In this document: piece by piece, positions 46,272 to 58,714 of the stretch
Numbering within the stretch: the first letter of the stretch is position 1
How the letters are laid out: each line of letters starts with the position of its first letter
NCBI RefSeq assembly: GCF_963675165.1
Contig: NC_087377.1
Location: 1,265,501-1,329,500 of the forward strand
Direction: 5' to 3'
DNA from: Halichondria panicea
Lineage: Eukaryota; Porifera; Demospongiae; Suberitida; Halichondriidae
Length of the DNA stretch: 64,000 bases
The notes under the pieces: generated by a model
Database searches by the model: none
Told to the model about the DNA's origin: nothing
Seen by the model: only the letters and a program-made list of their open reading frames with translations
Position numbers and translations under genes: made by a program

Positions 46272-46885
46272 AGGCCGGTGTCATAAAATTTTGGGCCCCC
46301 GGGCCTAGAATGTTAACAGTTTAGGGGTCCAAACTGTTAACATTCTAGGCCCCCCTCTTCTGCTATCCTTTTCTGCACGATCGTACGATAGAACGAAGTC
46401 AAAGAGATATAGGTAAGGTTAGCTCTATTAGTTGACAAAGCATCAAAGAGACTGCATGCATGCAAAGACAAACTAGCAAAAATGTTGGCATTATTATTCT
46501 ATCATGGAATTATAAAAGTGAGGGAAGATTTACCTTTCAAGTTGCTCATGCTTTACCTATAAGAGTTAAATGCTTTGATGCAGCTCTGCAATGTTGGATC
46601 TGCCTGTAAGACAATCGATGTTGTTGCATAGCTATCGCCATATTTGCAACTTTGTGCTTACTTTCTTAGTCAAATTTCAGGACAAAAAAGTATAAAACAC
46701 ACAATTTCAGTGCAAAGACAACAATTCATATCTTCCTCCTATGTTTTCCTATACATAGAAGATGTAAATTGTTGTGGGGATGCTCTAATAGCATCACTGG
46801 CTCAGCTCTCAAGTAATGTGGAATCATAGATAGAAGTCAAGAGAGAAACTGTTGTATCATGGTGGAATCACAATAGCAGTTTCAT
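46272..46885. mobile_element. CCGGTGTCATAAAATTTTGG element, truncated copy
   Basis: Left end GCCGGTGTCATAAAATTTTG and GAATGTTAACAGTTTAGG with its inverted copy, then ~500 bp matching 51100-51620. It ends where the matching copy continues, so the right part is missing. Confidence 0.8.
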
Positions 46886-46899
46886 TTTTATTTTTATAA

Positions 46900-48000
46900 A
46901 AGAGCAGATTCACAGAGGCTGACTTTGTTTTCAAATTGGGATTGTGGGTGGAGCTAAATCTACACATAGGGGAGGCGCTGCAATCAAAATAAATTTGGTA
47001 AAGGTCGACACAGTATATAACACTTAAAAGTGTCTTTTCATTTTCATTACACCAACCATTGTAAAATTAATGTTCAAAAATGTTTGTATGTTCATTATCA
47101 TAATTATTGTTCAGTTTGCAGTGCTCTTGCACACCAGAGAGAGAGAGAGAGAGAGTCCTCCTTCCATGCAGAGAGAGAGTCCTCCCTCCATGCAGAGAGA
47201 GAGTCCTCCCTCCATGCAGAGAGATAGTCCTCCCTCCATGCAGAGAGAGAGTCCTCCCTCCATGCAGTGTGACAGCCAGCACCGTCGCGGGTATGTGGCA
47301 CTGCATCGCTGGCCCCCCGCCCATCCACCCATGGGACCATCTGGGATATCTGTAGCAAATGGTTGTGATATCTCAAATTGAATACAGTTAAGGCAGCAAT
47401 AACCAACCTAGAGGCTGTCCCAGTCCAGGTTATTAGAAGGTAGTCTGGCCACGAGACTAATTAGTTACATCCAGGTGGTTAGAATTTGCTATCCAATGGA
47501 GATTCTCATGTAAGAGTTGCTGTTGCCTACAGGGACAAAGCATCGTGTACATACATGTAGGGTATCATACGCACACCCACCTAACATGAGGGTGTGGCCA
47601 TCATGTGGGTGTGGCCACAGTTGTAGTAGGTGTGGCCTGACCACTCCCCCTCCAGAGAACGAGTTCATTTTTCATTTACAGTATGACAAACGAAAAGGAA
47701 ATGAAAAATGATGGGGCGCCCCAAAAGTATGATTGTGATGAGTTATGTATGATGGTTCATTGCAGCAGCTATATAGCTGTGGGTACAAGGGAGAGGGGTT
47801 AGCAACATGCATCATATATACACAAAGGGACAATAAGAAGTTAGCAACTGCTGCCTCCTACAGATCAAGACACACAGCTATCTATAAGGAAGGACAGATT
47901 ACACACTCACTCGTGGTTGAGGAGGAGGACATTGTTGCTTATTCCATCAGTGTTTGTGGGATTTGGTGATGTACATCAGTAGATATATGTATGTTCCATG
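46900..48000. other. Spacer with simple repeats, no gene
   Basis: Contains a 24-bp tandem repeat (47135-47270) and short palindromes. Open frames here come from repeat periodicity. Confidence 0.6.
47135..47270. repeat. 24-bp tandem repeat, about five units
   Basis: GAGAGAGAGTCCTCCCTCCA plus TGCA, with one A/G variant. The period of 24 leaves several frames open on both strands. Confidence 0.95.
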
Positions 48001-49870
48001 CTTGAATTCAGTATGTGACATGGTGGATACTCCCTCCAGTGCAGTAGGTCCCCCGGAGCCAGAACCATGTAGTGTGAAGGGTAGGGTTAGGACACATACG
48101 TAGTACTACCTCATACATGGAATTACACTACACAAGGCTTGAACTGTATAATTATATATAAAAGCTTATAATTATTTAGAATTAATCATCAGACCACCAC
48201 AACTGATACGTATAGATGTCACCAGCAGTCCCTCTACTGTCAGATGTAATATGGAGTTTTTTCTCTATATAGAAATTCCGCCAGTTGTCCTCCAGAGCAA
48301 GAACCATGTAATGGGAGAAATAGATTATTAGAGGGTACATGCATGCATGGGGTTAGGCACTCATGTCATGTAACACACAAGGCTTGTTACTGTATAAGGC
48401 TCAAATAAGAATAATTGTCAGACCACAACCGATATGTAGATTCTTGATAGTGAAATGCCAGTGTGTCGAATAAAAACGAGTTCTTTCTAGAGATTCTGCC
48501 AGTTGGTCCCCAAGAGCCAGCTAGAACTCTATAATGCATGTATGACACCAGGGGTAGAGGTTAGGACACAGAGCACACACATGTACACAAGGCTTGCTAC
48601 GTAACTAGCTGTGTATAAGGCTCAATATTATTTTTAATTTGTTAGACCACAACCTATGTAGATTCTTGTTTGAAATGCTGTCGATCCAGTGTCAGATATA
48701 AACGAGTCTTTTATAGAAGTTCCGCCAGTTGTGTCATCCAGAGCTAGAACCATGTAGTGGGAGAAATAGATTATTAGAGGGTACATGCATGCATGGGGTT
48801 AGGTACTCATGTCATGTAACACACAAGGCTTGTTACTGTATAAGGCTCAAATAAGAATAATTATTATTTAGAATAATTGTCAGACCACCACAAGCGACAT
48901 GTAGATTCTTGATAGTGAAATGCCACAAGTAGTTCGTCCAGCGTGTCGAATAAACGAGTCTTTCTAGAAATTCTGCCAGTTGGTCCTCCAGAGCTAGAAC
49001 CATGTAGTGGGAGAATTTGGTTAGAATAGGGTTATAGGAAGTATACTATAGGTACGTCTGAAGCACACAATACATGCAGCTGGTGAGTGGTTCTACAGGG
49101 ATGCAAGGTTTGAAAGAGACAGACTATAGTAAAGCAGTTGGTTGTTGGGGTAGGACACATCAGTAGTAATCATACATGTACGAATATACACAAGGCTTGA
49201 TAGAATGGTGTAAGGCTCAATATATTAATCGTTAGACCACAACCGATATGTAGGTTCTCGATATGCTGCCAGTATCCAGTGTGTCGGACATAAAAGAGTC
49301 TTTTCTATAGAAATTCCGCCAGTTGGTCCCCTCCAGAGCAAGAACCATGTAGTGTAAGAAATAGATTAGGACTCATTAATATAGTACCAGGAGTGCCTGA
49401 TAGTACTCATACATGCTAATATACCAGGCTTGCTTGATAACTATCTAATGCCAAACTACAACCCATAATTATAATAATCATGTAGATTCTTGAAATGTCA
49501 CCATCTGCAGTGCAGTGTGTCAGATCTGCCAGTTGGTCCCCCAGAGCAAGAACTATGCAGTGCGAGAAATAGATTATTAGGTGGTAGACATTAGTACACA
49601 CGATTTAAGGCTTGATAACAGTACGTATAAGGCTCGTTATAACTATCAGACCACAACCAGTCTGTGCGTGAGTACCACCATCTGCAGTGTTGATAGCCAG
49701 TGTCAGTGCATGTCAGTGATGTTAGTAGAAATGTTCCAGACTTGACTTCATAAGTATATAGTGGATAGACTTCAGTACTTCAATATAGTTCAGATAGACT
49801 TCATTAGTTCACAATAGTTCAGTAGTGGATAGACTTGACTTCAATATTCCACCTAGTGGTCTCGTGTTGT
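47990..49870. repeat. Degenerate tandem array, units of about 220-330 bp
   Basis: At least six units share AGACCACAAC, TGTAGATTCTTG or a variant, GTGTCGAATAAA, TTCTGCCAGTTGGTCC, CCAGAGCAAGAACCATGTAG, ACACAAGGCTTG and TATAAGGCTCAA in that order. No unit has a persistent reading frame. The origin (decayed gene array or satellite) is unclear. Confidence 0.8.
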
Positions 49871-49923
49871 CAGATCTGTAGAAATAAATCAGCATGTATT
49901 ATTGAAAAGTTGCACAAGACAGC

Positions 49924-50140
<217 letters not shown>

Positions 50141-50971
50141 CATGGCTAGACACACATGCATGACTAGACACACATGCATGACTAGACACACGTGCATGAC
50201 TAGACACACGTGCATGGCTAGCTAGACACACGTGCATGGCTCACTGCGTGCATGGCTCACTGCGTAGCCAATTCTCACCATTTAATTAGTCAGTGCTCAA
50301 GAGCAGATACTGCCACTTGTTGCGATATACTGCTGTCACAAAAATGAATAATTAAAGATACTAACTACTGTGAGGGGCCCCTCTCTAGCATAATAATAAT
50401 GTCTGATATAAATGAGATGACTGTTGAGTGCTTTTTGTTGTTGTTGATCGTTCGTTTTCGAATTTCGTGTTGTGATGAACACTATCTATTCGTGGCTGGG
50501 CGTATATAAGAATCGAATCGAATAAGAGCAATTGTTGAGCTTTAGTGGACATTTGCAGCTGTGCATGAGAACAAGACAACACGAGGGTTAGCAATAATAC
50601 ATGACCAAGCAACAGCTCTAAACTATTACTGTGTACTGTAAAACATTATTTAGTGACTCCTTGATCCTATAGCTAGCACAGACAGACACAGACACACACA
50701 GACACACACCTGCAAGGTTTAGAGGTGGAGTAGCGCTTCTTGAGATGTAGAGACATGTTGAAGAGATCACTTCACTTTTGTAGAGACTCAGAGAGATGGA
50801 CAGTCACATTGATACTGCAAACTTGCTGCAAATGTGAGGTTCAGCTTCTGCTTCAGCATTTATATAAATTAGTGCGCATGCGCCATAGATGTATAGGGGT
50901 GTGGCTAAATTCTAGGGGAGGGGCTGCGAAGGTGCGCATCAAATAGAATTAGTAAACAAATGTTCGAAAAC

Positions 50972-51975
50972 TGTTGGCCGGTGTCATAAAATTTTGGGCC
51001 CCCCGGCCTAGAATGTTAACAGTTTAGGCCCCCAGGGGGTCCAAACTGTTAACATTCTAGGCCCCCCACAGTGAGATTAGGCCCCCCTCTTCTGCTATCC
51101 TTTTCTGCACGATAGAACGAAGTCAAAGAGATATAATAATATGGTGAGGTTAGCTCTATTAGTTGACAAAGCATCAAAGAGACGCATGCATGCAAAGACT
51201 CTGTATCAAAGTAGCAAAAAAATGTTTGCATTATTATTCTATCATGGAATTCAAAGTGAAGGAAGATTAACCTTTCAAGTTACTCATGCTTTACCTATAA
51301 GAGTTAAATGATGCAGCTCTGCAATGTTGGATCTGCCTGTAAGACAATCGATGTTGTTGCATAGCTATCGCCATATTTGCAACTTTGTGCTTACTTTCTT
51401 AGTCAAATTTCAGGACAAAAAAGTATAAAACACAATTTCAGTGCAAAGACAACAATTCAAATCTTCCTCCATGTTTTCCTATATATACATAGAAGATGTA
51501 AATTGTTGTGGGGATGCTCCAATAGCATCACTGGCTCAGCTCTCAAGTAATGTGGAATCACAGATAGAAGTCAAGAGAGAAACTGTTGTATCATGGTGGA
51601 ATCACAATAGCAGTTTCCTTTCGGGACAAAGGTAATATTGGAAAGTCCGGACCAATTCGGGACAGTTGGCACCTATGTGCTTCGTGCTGCATGAGGCCTG
51701 ATTCATAGAATGACATAGTTCAGTGTGATGGCTGTGAGACCAGTGGTATACTACTGTACATACATGAAATGTGTGTGTGTGAGGAGAGCTGCATTCAGTA
51801 ACTGGCACTGCATAAACTGTGAAGATCATAGAAGACTGCATGTATTGGTGTATTTTGAGAATGCACTGTCACATAATGTTACCGCTGTTGCGCTGTTAAT
51901 GGGGGGCCTAAAATGTTAAAATTCTAGGCCCGGGGGGGGCCCAATCTCATGGGGCCTAAAATTTTATGACACCGG
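50972..51975. mobile_element. CCGGTGTCATAAAATTTTGG element, full-length copy with PHD-like remnant
   Basis: Left end GCCGGTGTCATAAAATTTTG and right end AAAATTTTATGACACCGGT form a terminal inverted repeat of about 18-25 bp. The interior at 51640-51850 (plus strand) reads LCASCCMRPDS, stop, IVQCDGCETS, then HEMC and further Cys, interrupted by stops: a decayed PHD-finger-like pattern. A truncated copy is at 46272-46885. Non-functional but informative about the parent element. Confidence 0.75.
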
Positions 51976-53440
51976 TACCACCAAAATGTTAATAATATCC
52001 GCTGCTTAAGTATTGCAACACTCTTGCGACCGTATAGTTATAATGGACAAAATGTAAGCTTTAAAGCACCAGAAAACACATGGATAGGAGAATATAAAAC
52101 CAGTTATGGTAGGTAGGATTTGAAGGATACCCTTGCTGGCATACATAGAAGGGATAATGATGAGACAACAGGCAGGCTTTAATCAATTACCTCAGTAGAT
52201 AGCAAACACATTAAAATCGAGACAGCAATCAAAATCCCTGGCGTATGCAATTGCCACGCCAATTTTTGTAGCTTATTTATCAATTGAAAACAACGTTGTC
52301 ATGTATACTATGCATATGGTATAGTGGGTAATCATAACGGTGAGTAAAAATATTCGTTATTTTTGTGGGGAATCTTCATGGCCTACACGAAATTTTCACC
52401 TACGAAAACGTAGGTATGCTTATACAGTAACGCATACTATACTCGCGAAAATCACCATTTCCCATTCAGTGAAACGAATCTCACGAAAATTTACCCACTA
52501 TAATTATATGGTAGTAAGACTTTTGCTCAGAAGTAGAGATACAAAAACCTGTTCACATTTCTTAAGCTCAGATGGCACCAATGCAAAACTGTGAAAATAC
52601 TTTCAATGTAAGTACAACCAGAAGTCTCGAGGTCAGCTGCGCGTTTACCTCCTCAAGAGAAGGCCACACACAGATTGAAGCTAGTACAAGAGCACTGACT
52701 TATACTTGTACCTCTGCTTCAGAGCAAAATGAGCAAAAATAAAATTGCTTCTCCTCCAAACACTTCAAGCTTTACTAGTCCGCCAATTCTTAATTTCATG
52801 AAAACATTCTCCCTTAGGTATTCCAATAGAGATATAATAATACACTTTGCCCACTTTATGTGTTACCTCATTGAAATCAATTTAGCATTATTATAAATTA
52901 GGTATGGGCAAAGTGTAGTATCTGTTTTAATTTGTTTCACCTTATAATTATCGCGGAGCTCAGACAATGGATGATACCAGACTTGAGTTTCATTCTGATT
53001 TCTGTCACAGATCTTGATTCTTTGTAGAAATGGGACTTGCACGCATGCAGCAGTAATTCAGTCTGCAGGTGTGTTATGCATGTGTAGTCAGTGGGAATCA
53101 CAGTGATAAGAACACATGCATGTTCAATGCTGTTAACAAGGCCATTGTGCAACATAGAATTTCCTAACAGCAAAACCACAATAGATAATGATTTCTTAAG
53201 TCTAAACTTGCACCAAGCAAGAGTACTCTTGTGTATAAATAAAACAGCCCCTTCACGCCACCTCTGTACAATGGCCAAAACATGTATACATTTCCCACTG
53301 TGCACAAAACCAACAAGTGTGTGACTGAGGCAAAACAGTTGGTAAACCACAGACATAAGACACTACCTACTTCTCACAACTCCAAGGCATGGGGTCAGCT
53401 TACTCAGACAACAAGATTGAATTGCAAGTCTCTGTACTAG
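51976..53440. repeat. Segmental duplication, copy 1
   Basis: Collinear with 57557-58710, starting at CCAAAATGTTAATAATAT and ending at CTCTGTACTAGCTA. It includes a TA-type MITE and a ~400-bp block open on the minus strand (52937-53356). No recognised domain; copy 2 lacks about 330 bp (near 52590-52920). Confidence 0.9.
52317..52513. mobile_element. MITE (TATAGTGGGTA variant), copy in duplication 1
   Basis: Left end TATGGTATAGTGGGTAATCA, right end TTTACCCACTATAATTATAT then GGTA. It matches 57893-58090, so it pre-dates the duplication. Confidence 0.75.
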
Positions 53441-53444
53441 CTAC

Positions 53445-54640
53445 ATTATTAATAGTTCGTGTATATAAATATTCTGTATGAATAAATTTGCTAACTACAC
53501 ATTGACTGAAAGTAACGTGACTTCGAGGCAAGTGGCGGCTCCATCCAGGCGCTCTGATTGGACGCGGCTGAAACTGAGACGCCATATGGGAGGCTCACAC
53601 AAAGAAGGGTCTTGGGAGCCGCACATAATTATACATTATAACTTCACTTAAATATGTGTCATTGAGGTCATCTCCTTTACAGACAGCGGCCACCAATCAT
53701 GGGGGAACATCCTCGGACATATCAGCGAGTATATATTAACGTGCATGGTGTTGCATAATGGTAAAATAGTTTTAATGAGCATTTTTCCAATTATAATTAT
53801 ACACAGTTTGCATTTTACTCTAATTCAAAGAAATAGCAGAACACACGAAAACAAGATTTCACAGTTTCTATACACAACAGCATGTGGCTGGACGCCTACG
53901 GTGTTAAGTGGAGTTGTGTACTCTTCCTAATGAACTCTTGGTAGACTAGTGTTCAAGCTGGTGCTGTGCTAATGCCTCTCGCCATGATTTGCTTTCGCTC
54001 AAAAGTATAGAAGAGGAAGTATAGAAGAGGAAAAAGTGTATAAAATAATCTGTCTAAAACTGACTTAATTGCATCTATTCATTATGGTATCATTGTTGTG
54101 TTTTGTGGCTGCTTATACAAGGACCTCAAGGATCTAGGAAGCAACAAAGAAGAAGATTTTGTTTTCAATTAATTATAAGCGGAAGTGCATAATTATTTCA
54201 TAAAGTTAGCTTATCTATATAAAGTCACTGAGAAGAAAAGACTTATTACATGCATCTATTGTTGTATTATGTGGCTTTAATACCAGGACCTCAAGAAAGA
54301 AGAAAATTGATTCTTCCAGGATCTGTAGTTCAGTGTATAATTATAATATCTAAGAAGAAAAGACTTGTGTACATGCATATTGTTATCTATAATTGTTATA
54401 TAGTAGTGTTTTGTGGCTTCTGGATCTTGGATATCACATGGGGAATGAGCGCGCATGCGCATTACATCCACAGGAATAATAATTATTAAAGGGTGTGTCC
54501 AAAGAGATCAATTTCACAAATGGCTACTGCTAGCTAGCTGTTTTAATTAACAGGTATTTTCTGAGTCTTGTAGCTAACAAAAAGCTAGCGCTTTAGTGCA
54601 AGGCTAACTCATAATTATGTTGAATAGAAAGTTTGTGCGG
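53445..54640. other. No gene recognised
   Basis: AT-rich spacer. It has the solo end TAATGAACTCTTGGT (53929) and a short direct duplication (54070-54170 versus 54250-54350) around TGTTTTGTGGC or TATTATGTGGC and GGACCTCAAG. Confidence 0.55.
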
Positions 54641-55450
54641 ACAGGTGATGCTATGAAAGATTCTGAAGAGACTGCAACAGCCTTCAATGTGAGTCAAAGT
54701 AGCCATAACTCGAGAAAGAAGCTTTAGTTTGCTAATCCACTTTGCTAATCCACGAATCAAAATCCAAGAGAACGTGGCTAGAAGCCTATAGAAGCTGTTA
54801 GTTTTCGTCGCATTGCAACCGTTGAGCAGTTACAGCTGGAACAGACACACAGACACACACAGTCAGCTTTACCGTATCCCTCGTGCGGCTAAGCCTCGAG
54901 GCATAAATATAGATGAATTAAGGTTGTGAGCTAAAGATTAACTATTGGTTCAATGATTATTGTTGATTTTTTTTATTGTACAGACATACGACCGGCACCA
55001 CAGCAACCCAGAGAAGAACATTGATTGATTAAAGGACCGACCACTTGAGTATTGAACTAAATCACTTGCATGTATATACATTGTTTTTAATTGTCAAATT
55101 CCAAATTATTATGCTCAAAAGCAGTACCTTATATGCTACCCTAAAAAGTAGTATACCTTCAGGGCTTATCCCCTAGCTAGGCAGTACTGGTCAGACCGCT
55201 CTTTTTTACATGTGTTGTTAGATATGCCGGTGTCGGAGGAGAGGGTGAAGCAGGCCCTTGTGCAGGATCTAGTGTGACAGTCAAAAGTGACACCATAATT
55301 ACAATTACAGTGAAAAACAGTTCACAAAAAATAATCGTTTCAATAGTTGTATGTTGACAATTATCGTTGATTTTTTTATTGTACAGACATAGGACCACCA
55401 CCACAGCAACCCAACGACAACGATCAGCAACACAGAGAAGAACATTAATA
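54620..55450 (+). CDS. Small gene with duplicated terminal exon (tentative)
   Basis: A possible first exon (MLNRKFVRTGDAMKDSEETA, donor after TTCAAT) is followed by two similar exons after TTTATTGTACAG acceptors (about 54983 and 55386). They encode IRPAPQQPREEH and IGPPPQQPNDND then QQHREEH, each with a stop. The duplicated block spans about 54960-55090 and 55360-55500. Phase between the first exon and these is not confirmed. Function unknown. Confidence 0.3.
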
Positions 55451-55779
55451 ATTAATTAAACCTTGACCCAACACTCCAAATCACTTGTATATACATTGTA
55501 TTCTTGACAGTTATTTTATATGCCTCGATGCGCATGTGCAAGACCATGTATTTTACATTTACAGTAAAAGTTACGTGACTTGTTTGTGTGGTTGGTTGCC
55601 AGTTTGAACAACAGTGATAGAATGGCAACTCCTACAACCCCCAGTGTGCCCCCTCTCCTCTGGCGGCCGTAACTCATGCTCTTCCTCCTTTTAATTGTTT
55701 GATTGTAGAGATACAATGTACCTTCTATTAAACTTAGCTAGCTTGCATGCAAATGTTTCAGGTCATTTAATTCCCTCAC

Positions 55780-56125
55780 AGACAGCGTCAAACAAATGGT
55801 GTCAAGATTTAGGAAGCCTCTCTGCTGATGTGAGCAAAGGAGGCCCTCCATTGCTTTGGACCCACCAGCGTGAGTCATTATTAAGGATGGTGGTTCGACC
55901 AATTAACTTGACTGTGCTATACTTCTCTGTTGTACATGCAGGGTGTGGAAATACCAGGAGGGAGAACGACGAGAGGTTAGTACCATGCACTCATATAAAA
56001 TAAGTACCAATGTATTGCTTGCAGGATTCGCCTTTGTCACATTCGAAAATCACGTTTCAGCCGAGAGGGCAATAAAAGCAAATCAATTAATTATGGCACT
56101 TTGGCTACATTATTGGCAAGTGTAA
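55780..56125 (+). pseudogene. Decayed RRM (RNA-recognition motif) copy 1
   Basis: An exon-like block after a CCCTCACAG acceptor reads QDLGSLSADVSKG, and a later block after TGCTTGCAG reads GFAFVTFENHVSAERAIKAN, an RNP1-type motif. The first block has lost the RNP2 glycines and ~11 bp relative to copy 2, and the pieces are not in one frame. RRM proteins bind RNA; this copy cannot encode an intact domain. Confidence 0.6.
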
Positions 56126-56581
56126 GTACTGGGCGCTCGGATTATAACTGTTGAATTCAACAAACTAGCGAGTGTCTCCTGTGTCACTGGACCATATTAA
56201 CTATAGGATGTTTTACACTGAAAGATTATTATGGCTTGTATAATTATAATCGATTTATTTGGCGCTATAATTATATTATACATCAGAGGATCTCTGCAAT
56301 AATTTAATAATAGACAAATTAGCCGAAGCAATACTAAATCTTAATTCAGCTTTCAGGAGTCTCAAACAAAGACGGCCTGTGTGCCTCGAGAGTCTCCCAT
56401 AATCAAGGCGTCGGCATAGTAATCAGTATTCTGTCCGTGGCTGTAACAATTGGAAGAACCTCCAGTTACATTATAATACTGAATAGTCATAATATACATG
56501 ATTGTTGCAACTCTGAGATGGTACAATGTACCTTCTAGCTAGCTTGCATGCTAATTATTCTGGTCATTTAATTCCCTCACA

Positions 56582-57005
56582 GACACTATCAAAACAATGC
56601 AAGGTGTATTTGGGCGGCATCCCTGCTGCGGTGAGCAAAGGAGACATCAGGGAGGCCCTCCATTGTTTTGGAGCAACTAGCGTGAATCATTATTAAGGAT
56701 GGTGGTTCGACCAATTAACTTGACAATGTGCTATACTTCTCTATTGTACAGAGTAAAGAAATACCAGGGCAGAGAGTGACGAGGGCTTATAGTACCCGCA
56801 TGATCTCTCAGACTCACTCAAAATAATACACACAAAAAGGCTCATCAATAACATGTCCCTGAAGTAACTTCCTTGAAATTGTCAATTTGGGAGCATTCAA
56901 TATATAAGATTACAATACATTTATTGCAGTCTTCAGGATACGCCTCACATTCGAAAATCAAGTTTCGGCCGAAAGGGCCAAAAAATTGTAATTAATGGAC
57001 AAAAC
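56582..57005 (+). pseudogene. Decayed RRM copy 2
   Basis: After CCCTCACAG it reads KVYLGGIPAAVSKGDIREAL then HCFG, a good RNP2 segment. The downstream block (SGYA then TFENQVSAERAK) lacks bases within RNP1 and soon stops. Flanking intron sequences match copy 1, so the two arose by tandem duplication of a spliced-type gene segment. Confidence 0.65.
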
Positions 57006-57438
57006 GTAAGTTAAGACTGGAGTGTGTGTCACGGCATGACCACATTGACTTGGACAGAATACACTGAAAGATTATTATGGTTTGTATGGCGCTATATGTA
57101 CATCAGAGGTTCTTTGCTATAATTATATTCACAATTATAGCAACACTAAAATAAACACCGCGCATGCCTGCCTACACGTGCAAATACAGCTGCTTACAAA
57201 ACTACCTCACGAGGATCTACTGACTGCTGCTTAATTTTCGAGCCTCCCACCCCCCCGAGTCTGTTACCACCTATCACCTATACATAAGAAGCAACAAATT
57301 TATAGCCTCCCTCATTATAAAAGGGAGGTACGATCCATCTCTTCTAAATGCGTTACCACCAGACAAAAACAATACTATTTCCATCTGACAATGGATTACC
57401 GGGAGGGGACTGAATGCATGAGGGCCTCCCAAACACTT

Positions 57439-57535
57439 ACGTGCTTATCGTTAACCACGGGGGCCCCTCTCTCAGGACTCCCCCAAAACCTAACCACAGT
57501 CACGTGACCCTCGACCTCTACGGCGACAGAGTCCA
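57439..57535 (-). CDS. Isolated exon-like frame (tentative)
   Basis: ATG followed by MDSVAVEVEGHVTVVRFWG and SPERGAPVVNDKH, ending at a CAC|GTAAGTG donor. Resemblance to the N-terminus of enoyl-CoA hydratase-like proteins is weak. No second exon was found nearby. Confidence 0.25.
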
Positions 57536-57556
57536 TGGGACACCAGCTTAGACCCG

Positions 57557-58710
57557 GTACCGCCAAAATGTTAATAATATTCGCTGCTCAAGTATTGCAA
57601 CCGTATAGTTAATGGACAAAATGTAAGTTTTAAATAACCAGAAAACACATGGAGAGGAGAATATAAAACTATAGTTATGGTAGGTAGGATTTGAAGGATA
57701 CCCTTGCTGGCATACATAGAAGGGATAATGATGAGACAACAGGCAGGCTTTAATCAACCTCAGTAGATAGCAAACACTTTAAAATTGAGACAGCAATCAA
57801 AATCCATGGCGTATGCAAAATAACCAATTGCCGCACCAATTTTTGTAACTTATTTATCAATTGAATACAACGTTGTCATGTATACTATGCATATGGTATA
57901 GCGGGTGATGTGGGGTAAAATATTCGTTATTTTCGTGGGGAAGTTGGCCTACACAAAAATTTCCCCCACGAAAACGTAGGTGTGCTTACTGTAACGCATA
58001 CTAACAAAATATATACTCGCAAAAATCACAATTTCCCATCCAGTTAAAACGAATCCCACGAAAATGTACCCACTATAATTATATACGGTAGTAAGACTTT
58101 CGCTCAGAAGCAGAGATACACACACCTGTTCACATTTCTTAAGCTCAGATGGCACCAATGCAAAAAGAAGGCCACACACAAGTGTAGTATCTGTTTTAAT
58201 TATTTCACCTTATAATTATCGCGGAGCTCGGACAATGGAAGATACCAGACTTGAGTTTCATTCTGATTTCTGTCACAGATCTTGATTCTTTGTAGAAACG
58301 GGACTTGCACACAGCAGTAATTCAGTCTGCAGATGTGTTATGCATGTGTAGTCAGTGGGAATCAAAGTGATAAGAACACATGCATGTTCAATGCTGTTAA
58401 CAAGGCCATTGTACATGTGCAACAGAGAATTTCCTAACAGCAAAATAACAATAGATAATGTTTTCCTAAGCCTAAACTTGCACCAAGCAAGAGTACTCTT
58501 GTGTATAAATAAAACAGCCCCTTCAGCCACCTCTGAATAATGGCCAAAACATGTATACATTTCCCACTGTGCACAAAACCCACAAGTGTGTGACTGTGGC
58601 ACAACAGTTGGTAAACCACAGACATAAGACACTACCTACTTCTCACAACTCCAAGGCATGGGGTCAGCTTACTCAGACAACAATATTGAATTGCAAGCCT
58701 CTGTACTAGC
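57557..58710. repeat. Segmental duplication, copy 2
   Basis: Collinear with 51976-53440, with one large deletion and many small differences. Both copies keep the block that is open on the minus strand. Confidence 0.9.
57893..58090. mobile_element. MITE (TATAGCGGGTG variant), copy in duplication 2
   Basis: Left end CATATGGTATAGCGGGTGAT, right end GTACCCACTATAATTATATA then CGGTA. Orthologous to 52317-52513. Confidence 0.75.
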
Positions 58711-58714
58711 TATA

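Noticed and set aside
47067-47406. Repetitive Arg/Glu/Ser- and Gly-rich frames on both strands
   Set aside because: Product of the 24-bp tandem repeat, whose period keeps several frames open.
52937-53356. 139-residue minus-strand frame, duplicated at 58273-58632
   Set aside because: Both copies lie in a duplicated repeat block. The frame is only partly shared, has no domain, and no splice or promoter context was seen.
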